Source: Daldinia sp. FL1419 (taxonomy: Eukaryota > Ascomycota > Sordariomycetes > Xylariales > Hypoxylaceae). From it: 64,000 nt of DNA. Under the pieces are notes generated by a model. The model was not told where the DNA came from, made no database searches, and was given only the letters and a program-made list of their open reading frames with translations. Location: the NCBI GenBank assembly GCA_025201765.1, contig MU623351.1, forward strand, positions 372,001 to 436,000. Direction: 5' to 3'. The translations under genes were made by a program, and so were the position numbers. Below, piece by piece: positions 34,772-46,524 of the stretch. The stretch's first letter is position 1, and each line of letters begins with the position of its first letter.

Positions 34772-37012
34772 ATGTCATTCAAGCGATCCCGCGCTACCTT
34801 CGAAGCCGATCTTCAAGCTCAGCAATCGCCTTACGTCCTCTTCGGCACCCCCCTGCCACCCCTCGATCCCGAAGTCCGCGACGACGGTTCTTACGTCCCA
34901 GTATGGAAGCAGGAAGTACGGGATGAGCGCGGTCGCAAGCGCCTCCACGGTGCCTTCACGGGTGGTTGGAGCGCTGGATATTTTAACACCGTTGGCTCTA
35001 AGGAAGGATGGACGCCCTCGACCTTTGTATCCTCACGCACGAACCGTCGTAAGGATGACACGACGCCCAAGCAACAGCGACCGGAGGATTTCATGGACGA
35101 GGAGGATCTAGCTGATGCTGCTGAAGCGCAAAAGTTACAGACCGCACAGGGTTTCGCCGGCTTGGGGGCTACGGACGAGGATGGCCTGATGCGACGGGGC
35201 GGCGGGCTCGCCGATTTGTTCCGAGTTCAAGGAGACACGATGGGTATCAAGCTTCTACGAAGGATGGGTTGGAAAGATGGTCAAGGAATTGGCCCCAAAG
35301 TCCGTCGGAAAGCCCGACTCGACGTTAGCAGTAAACCCGGTGATTCTACTCAGGAAGGAGGTGAAACATATCTCTTTGCGCCAGATGACGTGGCCCTAAT
35401 ATCGTTCACGAGAAAATTGGATCGCAAAGGATTGGGCTATGAGGGAGAGGCCAGGTTGGCACCTATGAAGTCAGATACAAGAGCAGAAGCTGGCTCGAGC
35501 TCTGACGAGGATTCGCGCAATGGGCCATTGATACGCCCAGGCGCACTGAAGAAAAAGAAACCCAGTAAATTCGGAAAAGGAGGGATTGGTATCGGTATCC
35601 TGAACGATACGGGGTCTGACGACGAAGACCCATACGAAATTGGACCAAAAATATCATATAATAGAGTTATAGGAGGAGATAAAAAGAAGAAGAAAGCGGT
35701 AAACACAACAACGTCGGCCAACCCGGCGTTGCGTTCCGCACCCGTATTCATATCCAGAAAGAATGCTCTCGCACAAGCAGGCAAGAATCTACGGAAATGT
35801 CACGATGGTCGTCTACCCCTCGACGGCTTCGTATTTGGGGTTGAAACGGATGATTTGGCATCCACCATTAACACCGAAGTCAGCAAATACCCACCCCCCA
35901 AAATACCACCGGACTGGAAATCTAGCAAGCAGAGCAAATCCGACACATCCACGACAAACCCCTCAGGCTACCTGTCCACTGCCGATGCAGCCAAAGCCTC
36001 CCAATTAGACCCCAAGGCCCGCGCCGCTCTCCTAGGCGAGGCCCAACTCCCCGGTAAATCCGTCTTCGACTTCCTCTCCTCCTCTGCGCGCGACCGGCTT
36101 GCCGCTGCAACGGGGAGGACTAATCTCCCACCCGCTCTAGGTGAGATCCCCGAGGGATACGCCTTAACCGAGGAGGAGAAACAGCAGGAACTCCGGCGCC
36201 AAATCCCAGAACTCGATAAAGTGACTGCGGCGGCGGCGATTGCCCGCGGTGCGAGTGGGGGCGCCGCGCCGTATGCGGACGATGAGGCGAAGCATGCGCG
36301 GTATAGGGCGTACCTCGAGTATGCTGCGGGGTTTCATACAAACCTACCGCCTCGTGCCCCCAATGTCAGTGTAGAGGATTGGTTGCGCGAACTTCATGAA
36401 TTCCGGAACTGCGCACTGATCTTCAAGCCCATGACCGGGGCCATGGCATCGCGGTTCACCACCTCGTCATCCACCACTTCCTCGAAAATGGCTACCGGCT
36501 CCTCGGGCACCGTGGCCTCAGACCGCGAGCTCCTCTCCGCGCCACCGCAGAAACCCGTCGATCCCGCGGAACAAGCCGCGGAAATGGGTATGTACGGCTC
36601 CATGACGAGATCCGTAACGGACTTTTATCCGACGAGATTGCTGTGCAAGAGGTTCAACGTGAAGCCCCCTGCGCACGTACAGCCGGATCAACAGCCCGAG
36701 GCGGATAAAGGGGCACCGGCAAAGAGCGCGTATAGTGCGGGAGCGGGAGCGGGTGTGGCTGGGTTTACGACGGGTGCGATGACGCTGGATGAATTGTTGA
36801 AGTCTGCGCAGACACAAGTCCAAGGGAACAGTGGGAGTAGTAGTAGTGCAGAAATAATAGCCTCTGCTCCTAAAGCAATTGAGGCACCGCCACCGCCGAA
36901 GAAAGAAGAAGTGGTGGTAAATGCGGAAGTCAATGAGGCGGTGGAAGGCAAGAGGGCGGAGGAGGATGTGTTGAGGGCTATATTTGGGGATAGCAGCGAC
37001 GAGGAAGATTAG
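34772..37012 (+). CDS. G-patch domain protein, GPATCH1-like
   Basis: Nuclear RNA-processing factor of the GPATCH1 group, proteins found with late spliceosomes and thought to stimulate DEAH helicases through the G-patch (family knowledge). Single exon, 746 residues. The N-terminal DUF1604-type region begins near 20 (YVLFGTPLPPLD) and includes HGAFTGGWSAGYFNTVGSKEGW near 59-80. The G-patch is at about 153-180: GIKLLRRMGWKDGQGIGPKV. The rest is charged and low in complexity, with Lys-rich blocks (KKKKPSKFGKG) and an acidic end (DSSDEED). Start ATG at 34772 follows a CCTC context. It converges on UTP14. Confidence 0.9.
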   Translation: MSFKRSRATFEADLQAQQSPYVLFGTPLPPLDPEVRDDGSYVPVWKQEVRDERGRKRLHGAFTGGWSAGYFNTVGSKEGWTPSTFVSSRTNRRKDDTTPKQQRPEDFMDEEDLADAAEAQKLQTAQGFAGLGATDEDGLMRRGGGLADLFRVQGDTMGIKLLRRMGWKDGQGIGPKVRRKARLDVSSKPGDSTQEGGETYLFAPDDVALISFTRKLDRKGLGYEGEARLAPMKSDTRAEAGSSSDEDSRNGPLIRPGALKKKKPSKFGKGGIGIGILNDTGSDDEDPYEIGPKISYNRVIGGDKKKKKAVNTTTSANPALRSAPVFISRKNALAQAGKNLRKCHDGRLPLDGFVFGVETDDLASTINTEVSKYPPPKIPPDWKSSKQSKSDTSTTNPSGYLSTADAAKASQLDPKARAALLGEAQLPGKSVFDFLSSSARDRLAAATGRTNLPPALGEIPEGYALTEEEKQQELRRQIPELDKVTAAAAIARGASGGAAPYADDEAKHARYRAYLEYAAGFHTNLPPRAPNVSVEDWLRELHEFRNCALIFKPMTGAMASRFTTSSSTTSSKMATGSSGTVASDRELLSAPPQKPVDPAEQAAEMGMYGSMTRSVTDFYPTRLLCKRFNVKPPAHVQPDQQPEADKGAPAKSAYSAGAGAGVAGFTTGAMTLDELLKSAQTQVQGNSGSSSSAEIIASAPKAIEAPPPPKKEEVVVNAEVNEAVEGKRAEEDVLRAIFGDSSDEED

Positions 37013-37543
37013 GCTGCATGGGTAAGGGCCAGGTTAGGTGAGGGCCGAGTTAGGTTGGGGATGAGCGGAAGAGAGAGTAGTAGTAGTAGAGTTATACCCC
37101 GTATTTAATACGTTACGTGTTGCACTATATAAAACGTAATTGCTTAACAGCAGTTACGGCGTCGTTTTTGACCATTCAACACTACGATATTGGAGATTTA
37201 TTACAAGGTTCCGGGAATGTTTGGTGTTGTGCTATGTTTATAGTTAGCAATACACAGGCATAAGAGGAGACTATGAAGATGTAGATGACGAAAACGACTC
37301 TTGATAATTTCACCCCTTTTCATAAAGCTATAGCTACTCGGATTCATAGGCCGTCTAAGGGAACCATCGTAGATTTACGAATAGATTAATAACTTATTCA
37401 TAAATACCAACAAGCCCCACGATTCTATTTTTCGCCTCTATGGTATTCCATTCCTAGTAATGCCATGCCAGATTGATATATAGGTACATACAAGCCCCCA
37501 ACCCAAGCCACGCAAACGCTACCGCATACCACAATCAACATGT
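37013..37543. other. convergent intergenic spacer
   Basis: 3' flanks of the G-patch gene and UTP14. A short AGT repeat lies near 37076-37089. No gene seen. Confidence 0.5.
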
Positions 37544-40380
37544 CTAATGCGTAGGCTTCATAATAGGCGCAATAATGCCCTGCTTCATCAAGACTCTCGG
37601 CTTCGTCGCCTCCTGGAACGTCTCCTTGGTCATCCATTCGGGGCCCACGGGCAATCTCAGAGCGCGCTCGTACTGCAGTCTAGACTCGTACGGGTGCGGT
37701 AATTGAGAGGCCATGAATTTGTCGTTCTACGATCGATTAGCGTCGGCCTTCGTAATAGAGAGGACGTATAATAAAACATACCTTCTTGATCCTCTTTTCA
37801 TTAACAATAACATTTTGTATTCCTGCGTCCTTACGGTCCTTCTTCTTGATTCCTTCCTGCTTGGTTAGGAAACGTCCCTGGTGCCGCTTCTTTTCGCGGT
37901 TGCTAACTCCATCACCAACCCAGCTACCCCAGCCGGGAAGAGTGTTGTCGATGACTTTGTCGTCATCTTCCTCTTCGATGTCGGCCTTTTCTTGCTCGAA
38001 CTCGGCTACTACGTCCAAGCCGCCAAAGGCCTTCTCGATGAGGTCTTGCTCGCGGAACTGGATAGGTAGATGGCTTTTCTCGTCATCTGAGGAGTCATCC
38101 CCGTCGACAACTGCTTGTTTCTTACTCGGCTTGGATTTCTTGGCAGGGGCCACGGAGGCAGCTACAGCAACAGTTTCGATGCCAAGCTCTAGCACTTCTG
38201 CGCTGGATCCCATCTTCTTGCCTCTTTGCTTCCTCGCCGGGCCGGCCACTGTAGGCTGACTCCAAGCACCCGCCACGGAATTTGAGTCTACATCTTGCGA
38301 CACTGGGGCTGAGAGGCCCTTTGAACGACTAGGTTTTGTGCTTGCAATATTCTCTCTAGCTGCCTCAAGATCTGCGGCCTCTAACTTGTCCTTCTTCGCG
38401 GCTTTGACAAGCTTTTCGCTAGACTTCTCTGGCTTGCTTCCCGACGGTTGGCCGAATTGTCGTCGGCCAATATACTCGGGTCCGTCGTCCGAGTCCGCAG
38501 CAGCCTCGTCATCCGAGGCTAGATCCCGTCGTATTTCGGCTATTAATTCATCATTGGCCTTTTTCTTTGCCGCTTCTGATTTCTTCATGAATTGCATATT
38601 CATCAGTTTCGACTTTGGCACATTGTCATCGTCGGAAACGTTGTCAAGCTGCTTGAGTAACCTCTTTCGCTCATCGACATCGTCCGAGCCGCCTGAGTAA
38701 TCCGAATCATCGTCTGAGTCGTCACCTCCCTTTGCTGGTTTTCCTTCGATACGGCGACGCAGTTCCTCGTCTCGTCTCGCCATATCGGCTATGCCCACTC
38801 GAACATCGTCATCCCACGCAGCACGTCCATTCTTGTTAGATTGTTTAGCCCACTTGCTTTCCTTGTGCCGAGCGCCCATCCTCTCCATAGCTCGCTGACG
38901 GTCTTGAGCTTCGCGCTCTTCTTCCGAATCGACTTCCCCAGCGGCAACCATGGCCTCGTGTTCCTTCATTTCGTCTCTCTCCTTTTGTTTTCGATGCACA
39001 CGATGGTAAGCTTTGCTCTTAATCTTCTTGATACGCTTTGCTCTTGCGTCCTCTCGGGACTTAAGTTCCCTCTCGCGGCGCTTCTCTTGCCATAGGGCCT
39101 TAAGGTTATTTCCCGACAAGCCGTCGGCGTCGGCAGATTCCAGCTCCTCCGTCTTCTTGGACTCTTTCTTGGTACTTGGTCCCAACCCACTTTCTTCCAT
39201 GATTGCGAGGATCGTCTTTTCCAATTCCGTTCCTGGCGCTTTACGATTCAAGGGCTGAATTTCTGTGTTATTATGCCTAGCGAGACCGGTCTCCGTCTGA
39301 GGTAGCGGGAAGACCAGATGCTCCGCTCTTCTGTTGTGCTTCACGGTTTCGGTCCAGCGGTCCAAGGATTCGTTCGTTTTCTCGTATGCGACACTGCGAT
39401 CCAGCTTTGCCTGTTGGCGCCTTGCGAGGGGCACGTCGAGTTTTTGTGGCTTGCTGGACTTCTCCTCTTTGGTCATAAGCTTGAGAGACTTCTTGAGCTG
39501 CGGGTCCTTGATTCCTAGTAGGCCCAAGTCTTTTAATCCGATCTTGGGTTTCGTGGTTGGTATGTCGTCTTGGTCGTCCGTGTCTTTCACCCCGGCAAAC
39601 TTGGAAACCCATGCGTTAATACCAGAGTCCGATACGTCGTCCTCATCGTCATCTTCAACGTCGGAAGACTCGTTACCGGATACTTCATGATATTCGTCGG
39701 ATTCCTCTTCATCAGAGCCAGACTCATCGTCAGCACCGGGTTCCTCGTCATCCTCCGACATGGACATATCCAAAGCTGCAGCAAGGTCAATAGCGTCAGA
39801 TCCGAGAGAGGCACCATCGGCGTCGCCCATCTCATCGTCGCTATCATCTTCATCCTCGTCATCATCCTGCAAGTTACATTAGCTATGGCTATAGTAGTCC
39901 CAAGCAGTTGCCAATCACCTCTCCTTTTTGCTTTTTCTTGCTGCCACCGAAGGTATAATCCTCGAAGCGCTCCTCGTCGCTCGCTCCAAAAGCGTCGTCA
40001 CTCTCAATCTCCGAATCGTCATCTTCATCAACACCAATTCGCCACTCGTTCCCGCTGCTGTCGCTCCCATACTCGACATCTTCGTCGCGGCCAGCACCAC
40101 GCCTCATCTTCTTAGGTGGTCCCTCATCCTCATCCTCATCTTCATCGTCGTCGTCGTCATCATCGTCGTCTCTGGCATGCTTCTTGCCGCCGCCGCTTGT
40201 GGGTACATCAAGCTCGCGGTTGCGAGGTGTGCGCTTCTGACGGTCGGCGTATTCTTCGGATGCGATGGCAAAGGCGTTCAAGGCCTTCTTATTAGCTCTA
40301 GACTTTGACCTCTTCTTGCTTTTGCTATTTGGATTCGCGCCGCCGCCGACGGGACGCCCGTGGGCTTGTCGGCCAGGCAT
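37544..40380 (-). CDS. UTP14: U3 snoRNP / SSU processome protein UTP14
   Basis: Nucleolar protein needed for 18S rRNA maturation; in yeast it recruits and activates the DEAH helicase Dhr1. Exons 40380-39919, 39866-37782 and 37726-37544; 909 residues, the usual size. The N-terminal third is highly acidic (a nine-Asp run near residue 65, then several Asp/Glu/Ser blocks). Conserved Utp14 parts include KLDRSVAYEKTNESLDRW, KIKSKAYHRVHRK and LPGWGSWVGDG. The last exon gives FMASQLPHPYESRLQYERA and PVGPEWMTKETFQ, the typical C-terminus. Introns of 52 and 55 bp are both phase 0. The start was set at the ATG giving MPGRQAHGRP; the frame is open slightly further upstream but without an ATG. Confidence 0.95.
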
Positions 40381-40905
40381 GCTGGGTGATACGAATTTGT
40401 TCAAGACCCCGTAAATTCTAAAGGGGTCGTACGTAATAGGCGACTACGCTTGATGTAAAGAACAGCTTTTCAAAAAAATTTAATACAGACAAAGCTATGC
40501 TCAGTCCTGGAACTATTATCAAAAAGTTATCGATTAGATAGATAATGCGAATTCTCACAGAATTGAAAGCGGTGTCCAGACTTTTTTTTTCTGCCGAGTT
40601 AGTGGGGGGAAGGACCTGGAGCTCTAAATTTATAGGGTCCAGTTAAAAACTGCAGCCAGTAAACCTTGCGCCTATGTAGAACTTTAGTAAGTACATAGGT
40701 ATGTATCTAAGTACCCAAGTATCTTTGCGACTCAACTCGATTCGACGATTTTCAGGATCGCGAACTTCACAAATCGACATCTAATCCGTGCGACCCATAT
40801 GCCCACACTGACCAATTAGGCGCATTACCTCCAACGACGTAAACCGCAGCCTTCTCTTCTACTCTACGCAAACCACCAACAGACAGTAGGGGAAAATCAG
40901 CCACG
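40381..40905. promoter_or_regulatory. shared divergent promoter of UTP14 and mL41 genes
   Basis: About 525 bp separate the two start codons. An A/T stretch (AAAAAAATTTAA at 40471-40482) loosely resembles the yeast RRPE element of ribosome-biogenesis genes. No clear PAC element was seen. A T run lies at 40581-40590. Confidence 0.4.
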
Positions 40906-41296
40906 ATGCAGCCCACCCAAGCGCTCCTGAAGCGCTTCCGCAAGCTCCCTCTCACCACCAAAGACATCAAGAAGGGCTTCTACAAGGGTACGCGAACCGG
41001 TAGCATGGGTCAGCACACCAAGTTCGGAGGGTACATTATCGACTGGAAGAAAGTACGGACGTACGTCGTGCCTAGGGGACTCGATGCTTTCAAGGTATAT
41101 CCAACACCACTCAGCAGAAACGGTGGACAAGATGGTAGCCAAGAAGGAATGGAAGGCTAACATGCTGCAATAGTTAACCCCGTTCGTCACGAACAAGGTC
41201 CGTCCGACGAGAGGTCGGTACGAGGGCTACACCATGGGTCCCAAGAGCCCGGAGCTGTACCTGGAGAGGTGGAAGACGGAGAACGGTTTGGACTGA
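40906..41296 (+). CDS. MRPL27: mitochondrial large-subunit ribosomal protein mL41 (yeast MRPL27)
   Basis: Component of the mitoribosomal large subunit. Exons 40906-41094 and 41174-41296, joined over a 79 bp intron; 103 residues. The sequence matches the family along its length: LTTKDIKKGFYKGTRTGSMG, then HTKFGGYIIDWKKVRTYVVP, then LTPFVTNKVRP in the second exon, and a C-terminus ending YLERWKTENGLD. The basic N-terminus (LLKRFRKLPLTT) can serve as a presequence. It is divergent from UTP14, 525 bp away, and convergent with the hydrolase gene. Confidence 0.93.
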
Positions 41297-41843
41297 GGGG
41301 CTTATCATTTGAAAAAATAACGAGTGAAAAAAGAACAAAAAAGGAAAAAGAACAAAAGAACTGGATGGTCGCAGGAGGTTCGCCAGAGGATCCTGGGCGG
41401 CGGAGATGTGCTTGCAACTTACGGGCCAAAATTGAGAGAACTTCAAGCGGTTAAGATTGTGGTATAGCTATGAGCGAGTACCTAGTGCTTGCATTTGAAG
41501 ATCCTCAAGGGCCTCTACTCCGGTCTCGTACGGCACGAGTATTAGCACAGAAGTCATGATGGACGAATGTAAAATCTGTACTATATCAACCATATACACC
41601 CACACATCTATAAAGCACATACAACTACCCTTTCAAGTCTAGGTCCAAGTCCGAGTCCACTTCAAGTTCACATCAATTTCCAATACTATTACTAAGGTAC
41701 TACTAACGAGGGTATATATCAGAATATCAAAAAAATAATAACGAATATAATCAACACACTATCCAAGACCAGGACAAATGAGATCGGATACTGGGTATAT
41801 TGCTGTTTTCCATCTCACCAACACCTCAATTTTTCAAACGGGA
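41297..41843. other. convergent intergenic spacer
   Basis: 3' flanks of the mL41 and hydrolase genes. A-rich around 41310-41360. No gene seen. Confidence 0.5.
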
Positions 41844-44813
41844 TCATTTCGTGGTAGGTAGATCCTCCTGTGCGGTAACGAACGTCTCCAACGGTGGCCG
41901 CTGTGCGTTTGCGCCCGACCCGTCCACCATGATCATTGGCGTTCCTGGCGCGCTGGTCTCGAGACCCGGTGTAGGCTGAGGGGTAGCAAATATAAGAGTC
42001 CTAGGGCTGACCGACTCATCATCCATAATAGGAACGACGATTTCACGAGAACGGAGTTCTTGTTGCTTTAGCGATTCGGGATCAACCACTTCATCCTTCG
42101 CCTTTTCAGTGGCGGTAGCGACAACTGCGGCACTGGTGGTCGCCATGGCGTCAACTTCAGGGCTCAATGGCCTAGGACTCGCAACTCGATCCGGTTGGTC
42201 GAAAGCCGAAGTCAATGTGATCATGCTAGCCGTCTCGGCCTCTTTATTAAGGCTGAAGGGCACAGCGATACCACCCACAAAAGGCCGTTTGCCTGCGATA
42301 CCTGTCCCATGAGAAGTGTATTCCGGAGTGAGAAGACTGCTTCTAGGAGAAGGCAATGGTTCGGCTTGCCTTGACCTCTCCTCGCGCTGGGCCATAAGCA
42401 CATCGATTCGGGTAAACTCGTTAGCACCATCATTATCGTCGTCGTCATCGGCAACCTGCTGCTCGTCCCTGACTATCTTTGTCCTCGACCGGCTTCGATT
42501 ATGCCCGATTTCTCGCTGAGCCACTTCCTTCTCTTGATTTTGTAAATCACCTGGCGAGCGGGCTCCCTCTCCCTCTTCGCTAGTAGCAACTTTCGTTTCC
42601 GGTGCTTTACCCGCCTCATTTTCCCTGATCACCGTAGCTTCGTCATGCTTGGAACCCCATAGCGACCACAAAGCAAGACCTATACTCTTCGCCTTCTTCT
42701 TTTCCGCAGGGTCATCGGCTGCTCTGCGTCTGCTAGCAAGAGCAGCCGGCGGTGGTGTCTCGCCATCAAATCCTACATACCCCGCAGCCATCTCCTTGAG
42801 ACGCCTCTTGTGTATTTTTTCACGGACGCTTCCATAACGCTTATTCCACTGAGCCCGCGTTTCGAGCCACCTTCGCACTGGGGTCTCTTTGACGACACCT
42901 ATGCTTTCCCGTTCCATGGTGCAACCAACCAATTCAGAAGCAGGCTCCAGGTGCCTAATGGCTCCATGACGGTTTACACGCTGTCGGATCATGTGGTTTT
43001 TAAATGGCGGCAAGGGGTCACCGGCCTTTCCCACCTCAATCTTTTCATCACCTTCTGTTTTGCTGTTTTCCTTTGTGACTGTTCCCGGAGCATCTGGGTT
43101 TGAACTCAGACTAGAGTTTGATATGACAGAGATATCATCATCATCCAAGATCTCGATTTCTGTCTTCTGGGCTCTTGCCAAAGCCCAAGCACCGAACTGT
43201 GCTATTGATCGATACATGAACTTTGCTGGCCTAGTGAAACTCAGAGTCGGAGCTACATGACATAGATCGTCCCAAACTTGAAGCTGGACATCGGTTGGTT
43301 TGAAACGTCTTAATTGCTCATATGCCGCCTCGTTCATCGCAGATTCCGGGGGTAGATACTTGGATGGATTGGCACATTTATGTGCGATATAGATCTGTTC
43401 ATCTCGAAGGATTTCCCCACCACCCGTCGTAATAAGTAGGGGTGGTAACCCACCAAGGGTGGGCTGCATAACGGGACTGACCAAAGGATGCGACAAGAGC
43501 TCATTGGTCGTATACATCTAGAAGAATGTGAGCATGAATTTATTTGGTAATTCCCACCTCGTATCACCTACCTGCATCTGGTCTTTGAGCTTCACTTCTT
43601 TACCATCGAGATTAATCGATATATACGAAGTTTCGGCCAGGGTGGTAGTCGGAGAGTCGCTGTCTGTCGTCGCGTTAAGCTGTGCGAGGTCTTGTGGAAG
43701 CTGCTTCGTCTCTATCGAATCGGGTTTCGGCAATTTAGTCTTGGTTTTCTTAGCTACTTGCTCTACCAATGCCGCATATTCGTCCGCGTTTAAAGGAGGC
43801 CACGCCTTGGAAGGTTTATGATGGAAACCGTTCTGGGGAATATAGTCTAAAGGGCAATCCTGAGAAACGCTGGGAAAGGAATGTGTCAAGTCCACCCAAG
43901 GACTAATAAGGATGGCACCAGCAGGTAGAGGGATACCTCTGTCTCTCATAATAACTAGCATAGTCAAGACCATCCCGCCGCCAGCTGAGTCTCCAGCCAG
44001 GACAATTGTGGTTGGGTCTTGGGTCTCAAGCAGGTATAGATATGCAGCCATACAATCCTGAAGGCCACATGGGAACGGGAACTGGGGAGACAATCGATAT
44101 TCGGGCGCGAATACCCTTGCCTTGAGTTTCCGCGCATGTCGTTGCATTTGGTATCGATGCTCGTCAACACTCCCAAAGAAATAAGCACCACCATGAACAT
44201 AAAGCATGACCCTCTTGCCCGGGTCGCCGGCCTTCTTGCGCTCATGGAAATCGGTCTTCATCTCAATCCATTCTGCCTTAAGAGGACTATCAGGTTTCCT
44301 CCATTGCCACCAGTTCCGACCGCCAACTTTCCTAATGCCATCCGGACCTAGTTGTTCTTGTATTGCGCCTGCAGCTTCTACAAGTTTGGGCTCCGGGATC
44401 TCTACCTGGTCGACTTTGACCCATTGCGGATGCGGTACCCATTGTGAGGTGAAGGCTTGAAGGTCTTCGACTGTATGATGCGACGCGAACGCAAGGAACG
44501 ACCGTATGAGGTGTAGACCTTCGTCGTACGAAAGGTGGGCGGTTGGACGTTCGCGTAACGGTTTGCGATTGAGGTACTACAGCATTGTCGTTTTTATCTT
44601 AGCATAAACTCTCAAGAGGACAAGCCCAAACAAGCTTTTCTGTGAAAGGCAAACAGCGTGGATTTCCCGGGTACAAGGCAGAGTTCAACTACCAAGTCGG
44701 GTAGCAAACTACCTAGGTTAGGGAAGACCGGACATCCATTGGGCACTTACGTGGGACAAAAAGGTCGACAGGACCGTTGGCGTAACCGCCATAGACACAG
44801 TAGCGGTATTCAT
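41844..44813 (-). CDS. HSL-type alpha/beta hydrolase with long C-terminal extension
   Basis: Esterase or lipase of the hormone-sensitive-lipase (alpha/beta hydrolase 3) family. Exons 44813-44751, 44576-43572 and 43517-41844; 913 residues. The first exon encodes only 21 residues and is followed by a 174 bp intron holding a CCTAGG motif. The oxyanion motif is YVHGGAYFFGS (near 205). The nucleophile Ser is in LAGDSAGGGM (near 275), the acid probably in GGGEILRDEQ, and the His in WDDLCHVAP. An insert of about 70 residues, rich in Lys, Pro and Thr, separates the nucleophile half from the acid/His half. After residue 520 comes a 390-residue charged, probably disordered tail with no recognised domain. 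The family call is firm; the substrate (sterol ester, acylglycerol or other) cannot be read. Confidence 0.88.
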
Positions 44814-45569
44814 GGTCGCGTGTCTACGGCTTTAATCTAGGTTGCCAACTGGGTGCGATAGTCCAAGGAAGCAGCTCTCTTAGAAGCTGTTTAAAGGCTG
44901 TGATGACTCGGGTGGTTGAAGCAAGGCATCAGGCATTGAATAAATTAAGCAAACTAATAATAAGCCATGGCCATGGGTGAGATTAAGGAATTAAAGGGGG
45001 GGTTATACAGTTTATACACTGCCCAAGAAGTAACAAATAAAAGAGAAATACGCGAAATACGCGAAATACGTATTTTAGTTCTGCTAATGTCCTTTCTTAA
45101 AAGTCTATTTCCTGTAATAAGTGGATAGCTCAACCTCCTATGATTACCTTGTTTTACATAGTACTTGGCAGCTGCCCGGAATACGCATCTTAATTTCACA
45201 GGCCGGTCATTCTTGGTGATGTCATTGCGCTGCTTGTTTCAAACAATACCTGCACCCAATCCGTTCTTCAGTGAGCTCAGCTTGCCCTCCAAAAGGAGAA
45301 TCTGCCCTGAAAGGGAACAGCCATCGATTTAAAAAGGTTAGCGCGGATCTAATGTCGAATCTCTGCTTTTGCGGAACACAAAGTGCGGGTCAAGCTCGGG
45401 AGAACCGATAATAAAATAGAAAAAAATTGAAGAGATTGTTATCGGGAAACGGGAAACGGGGCTAAAGTTTGCGAATGCCCCTCCATCGCATGTAAATGCG
45501 ACATTCAGGGTTCAACGAGAAAAAAAAAGAAAAAAAAGACATATCACTGCCTTACAAGTTTTTCACAAA
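44814..45569. promoter_or_regulatory. divergent promoter region of hydrolase and TSR2 genes
   Basis: Contains a tandem CGCGAAATA repeat of about three units at 45051-45070 and an A-rich block just before TSR2. No gene seen. Confidence 0.4.
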
Positions 45570-46269
45570 ATGGAATCGACGGAAGTAGGTCCGTCGCCGG
45601 GTATGTTGCATGCCCTCTAATTTATTATCTCATGAATCCTATTATCATTACGCAAAATACTAACCAGCCCAAAAACTCGTAGAAACCCGACAGCTCCAAT
45701 TCGAGCAGGGCGTAGCCATCTCGCTACACCTATGGCTCTCCCTAACAGTCGCGGTGCAAAATGGGCTAGGTGGCCCCGACTCCGAGGACAAGCGGGACTG
45801 GTTCGCTGGCGCAATCGTTGAAATGTTCCCTAGCTTCGTCGATCTAGCCAAACCCCGCAAGCCTGGTCAAAAACAACCACCTGCCGATCCTGATGCCGAG
45901 GATGTCGAGGCCACCTTATTACAGGTAATGTGGGACGAGTTCGAGACGAATGTCGACGATGACTCCGAGGTCGAGGTTGCCGAACGCATCGTCAAGGTCC
46001 GCACCCAATGCGCCGCTGGAGACTTTGAGTTTATCGAGGAACTAAGACGCAGGTGGCTAGCTACAAAGGGCAAAACGGTCAAGGTTCAGGAGGTGGATGC
46101 TGGAGACCAAGAAACCGACTGGGAGAGCGAAGACGACGAGGATGACGGGGACGAGGACGACGATGTTGAGATGGATGAAGCACCTGCTCTGGTTGCAGCG
46201 CCTAAAGAGAAGCCCCCTCCGGAAGTGGACGAAGATGGCTTTACAAAGGTGACACGAAAGAAGCGCTGA
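45570..46269 (+). CDS. TSR2: pre-rRNA processing protein TSR2
   Basis: Escort of ribosomal protein eS26 and factor for 20S pre-rRNA processing. Exons 45570-45600 and 45668-46269; 210 residues. The conserved part runs from QLQFEQGVAISLHLW through GPDSEDKRDWFAGAIVEMF to VEATLLQVMWDEFE. The tail is strongly acidic (EDDEDDGDEDDDVEMDE) and ends EDGFTKVTRKKR, as in the family. The intron (45601-45667) has a perfect TACTAAC only four bases from its AG. A second AG at 45681-45682 lies 15 nt downstream and keeps the frame, removing five residues. Confidence 0.93.
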
Positions 46270-46524
46270 GCACAATCATGCGATGTCAAATTCCGAATTG
46301 CGATCTTCTAGTCTCTAGGAGATGTAGAGTGGCAGGTAACGGACATGGCAAGTTTGAGGCAAAATATGCTTGAAATGATATAAACAGAGCAGCAAGGCGA
46401 GCAAATATATCGTGCGTTCAAAGCCATCCAAAAAAAGAAACCTGCAACGCCAAAGGGAGCACCATATCCGAACAACCCATGATAATAGGAAGAGGGGCCA
46501 TATGCCAATGATTAAGCAGTATCA

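Noticed and set aside
39570..40308. Long plus-strand frames opposite UTP14
   Set aside because: They arise from the Asp/Glu/Ser-rich codons of UTP14 read in antisense.
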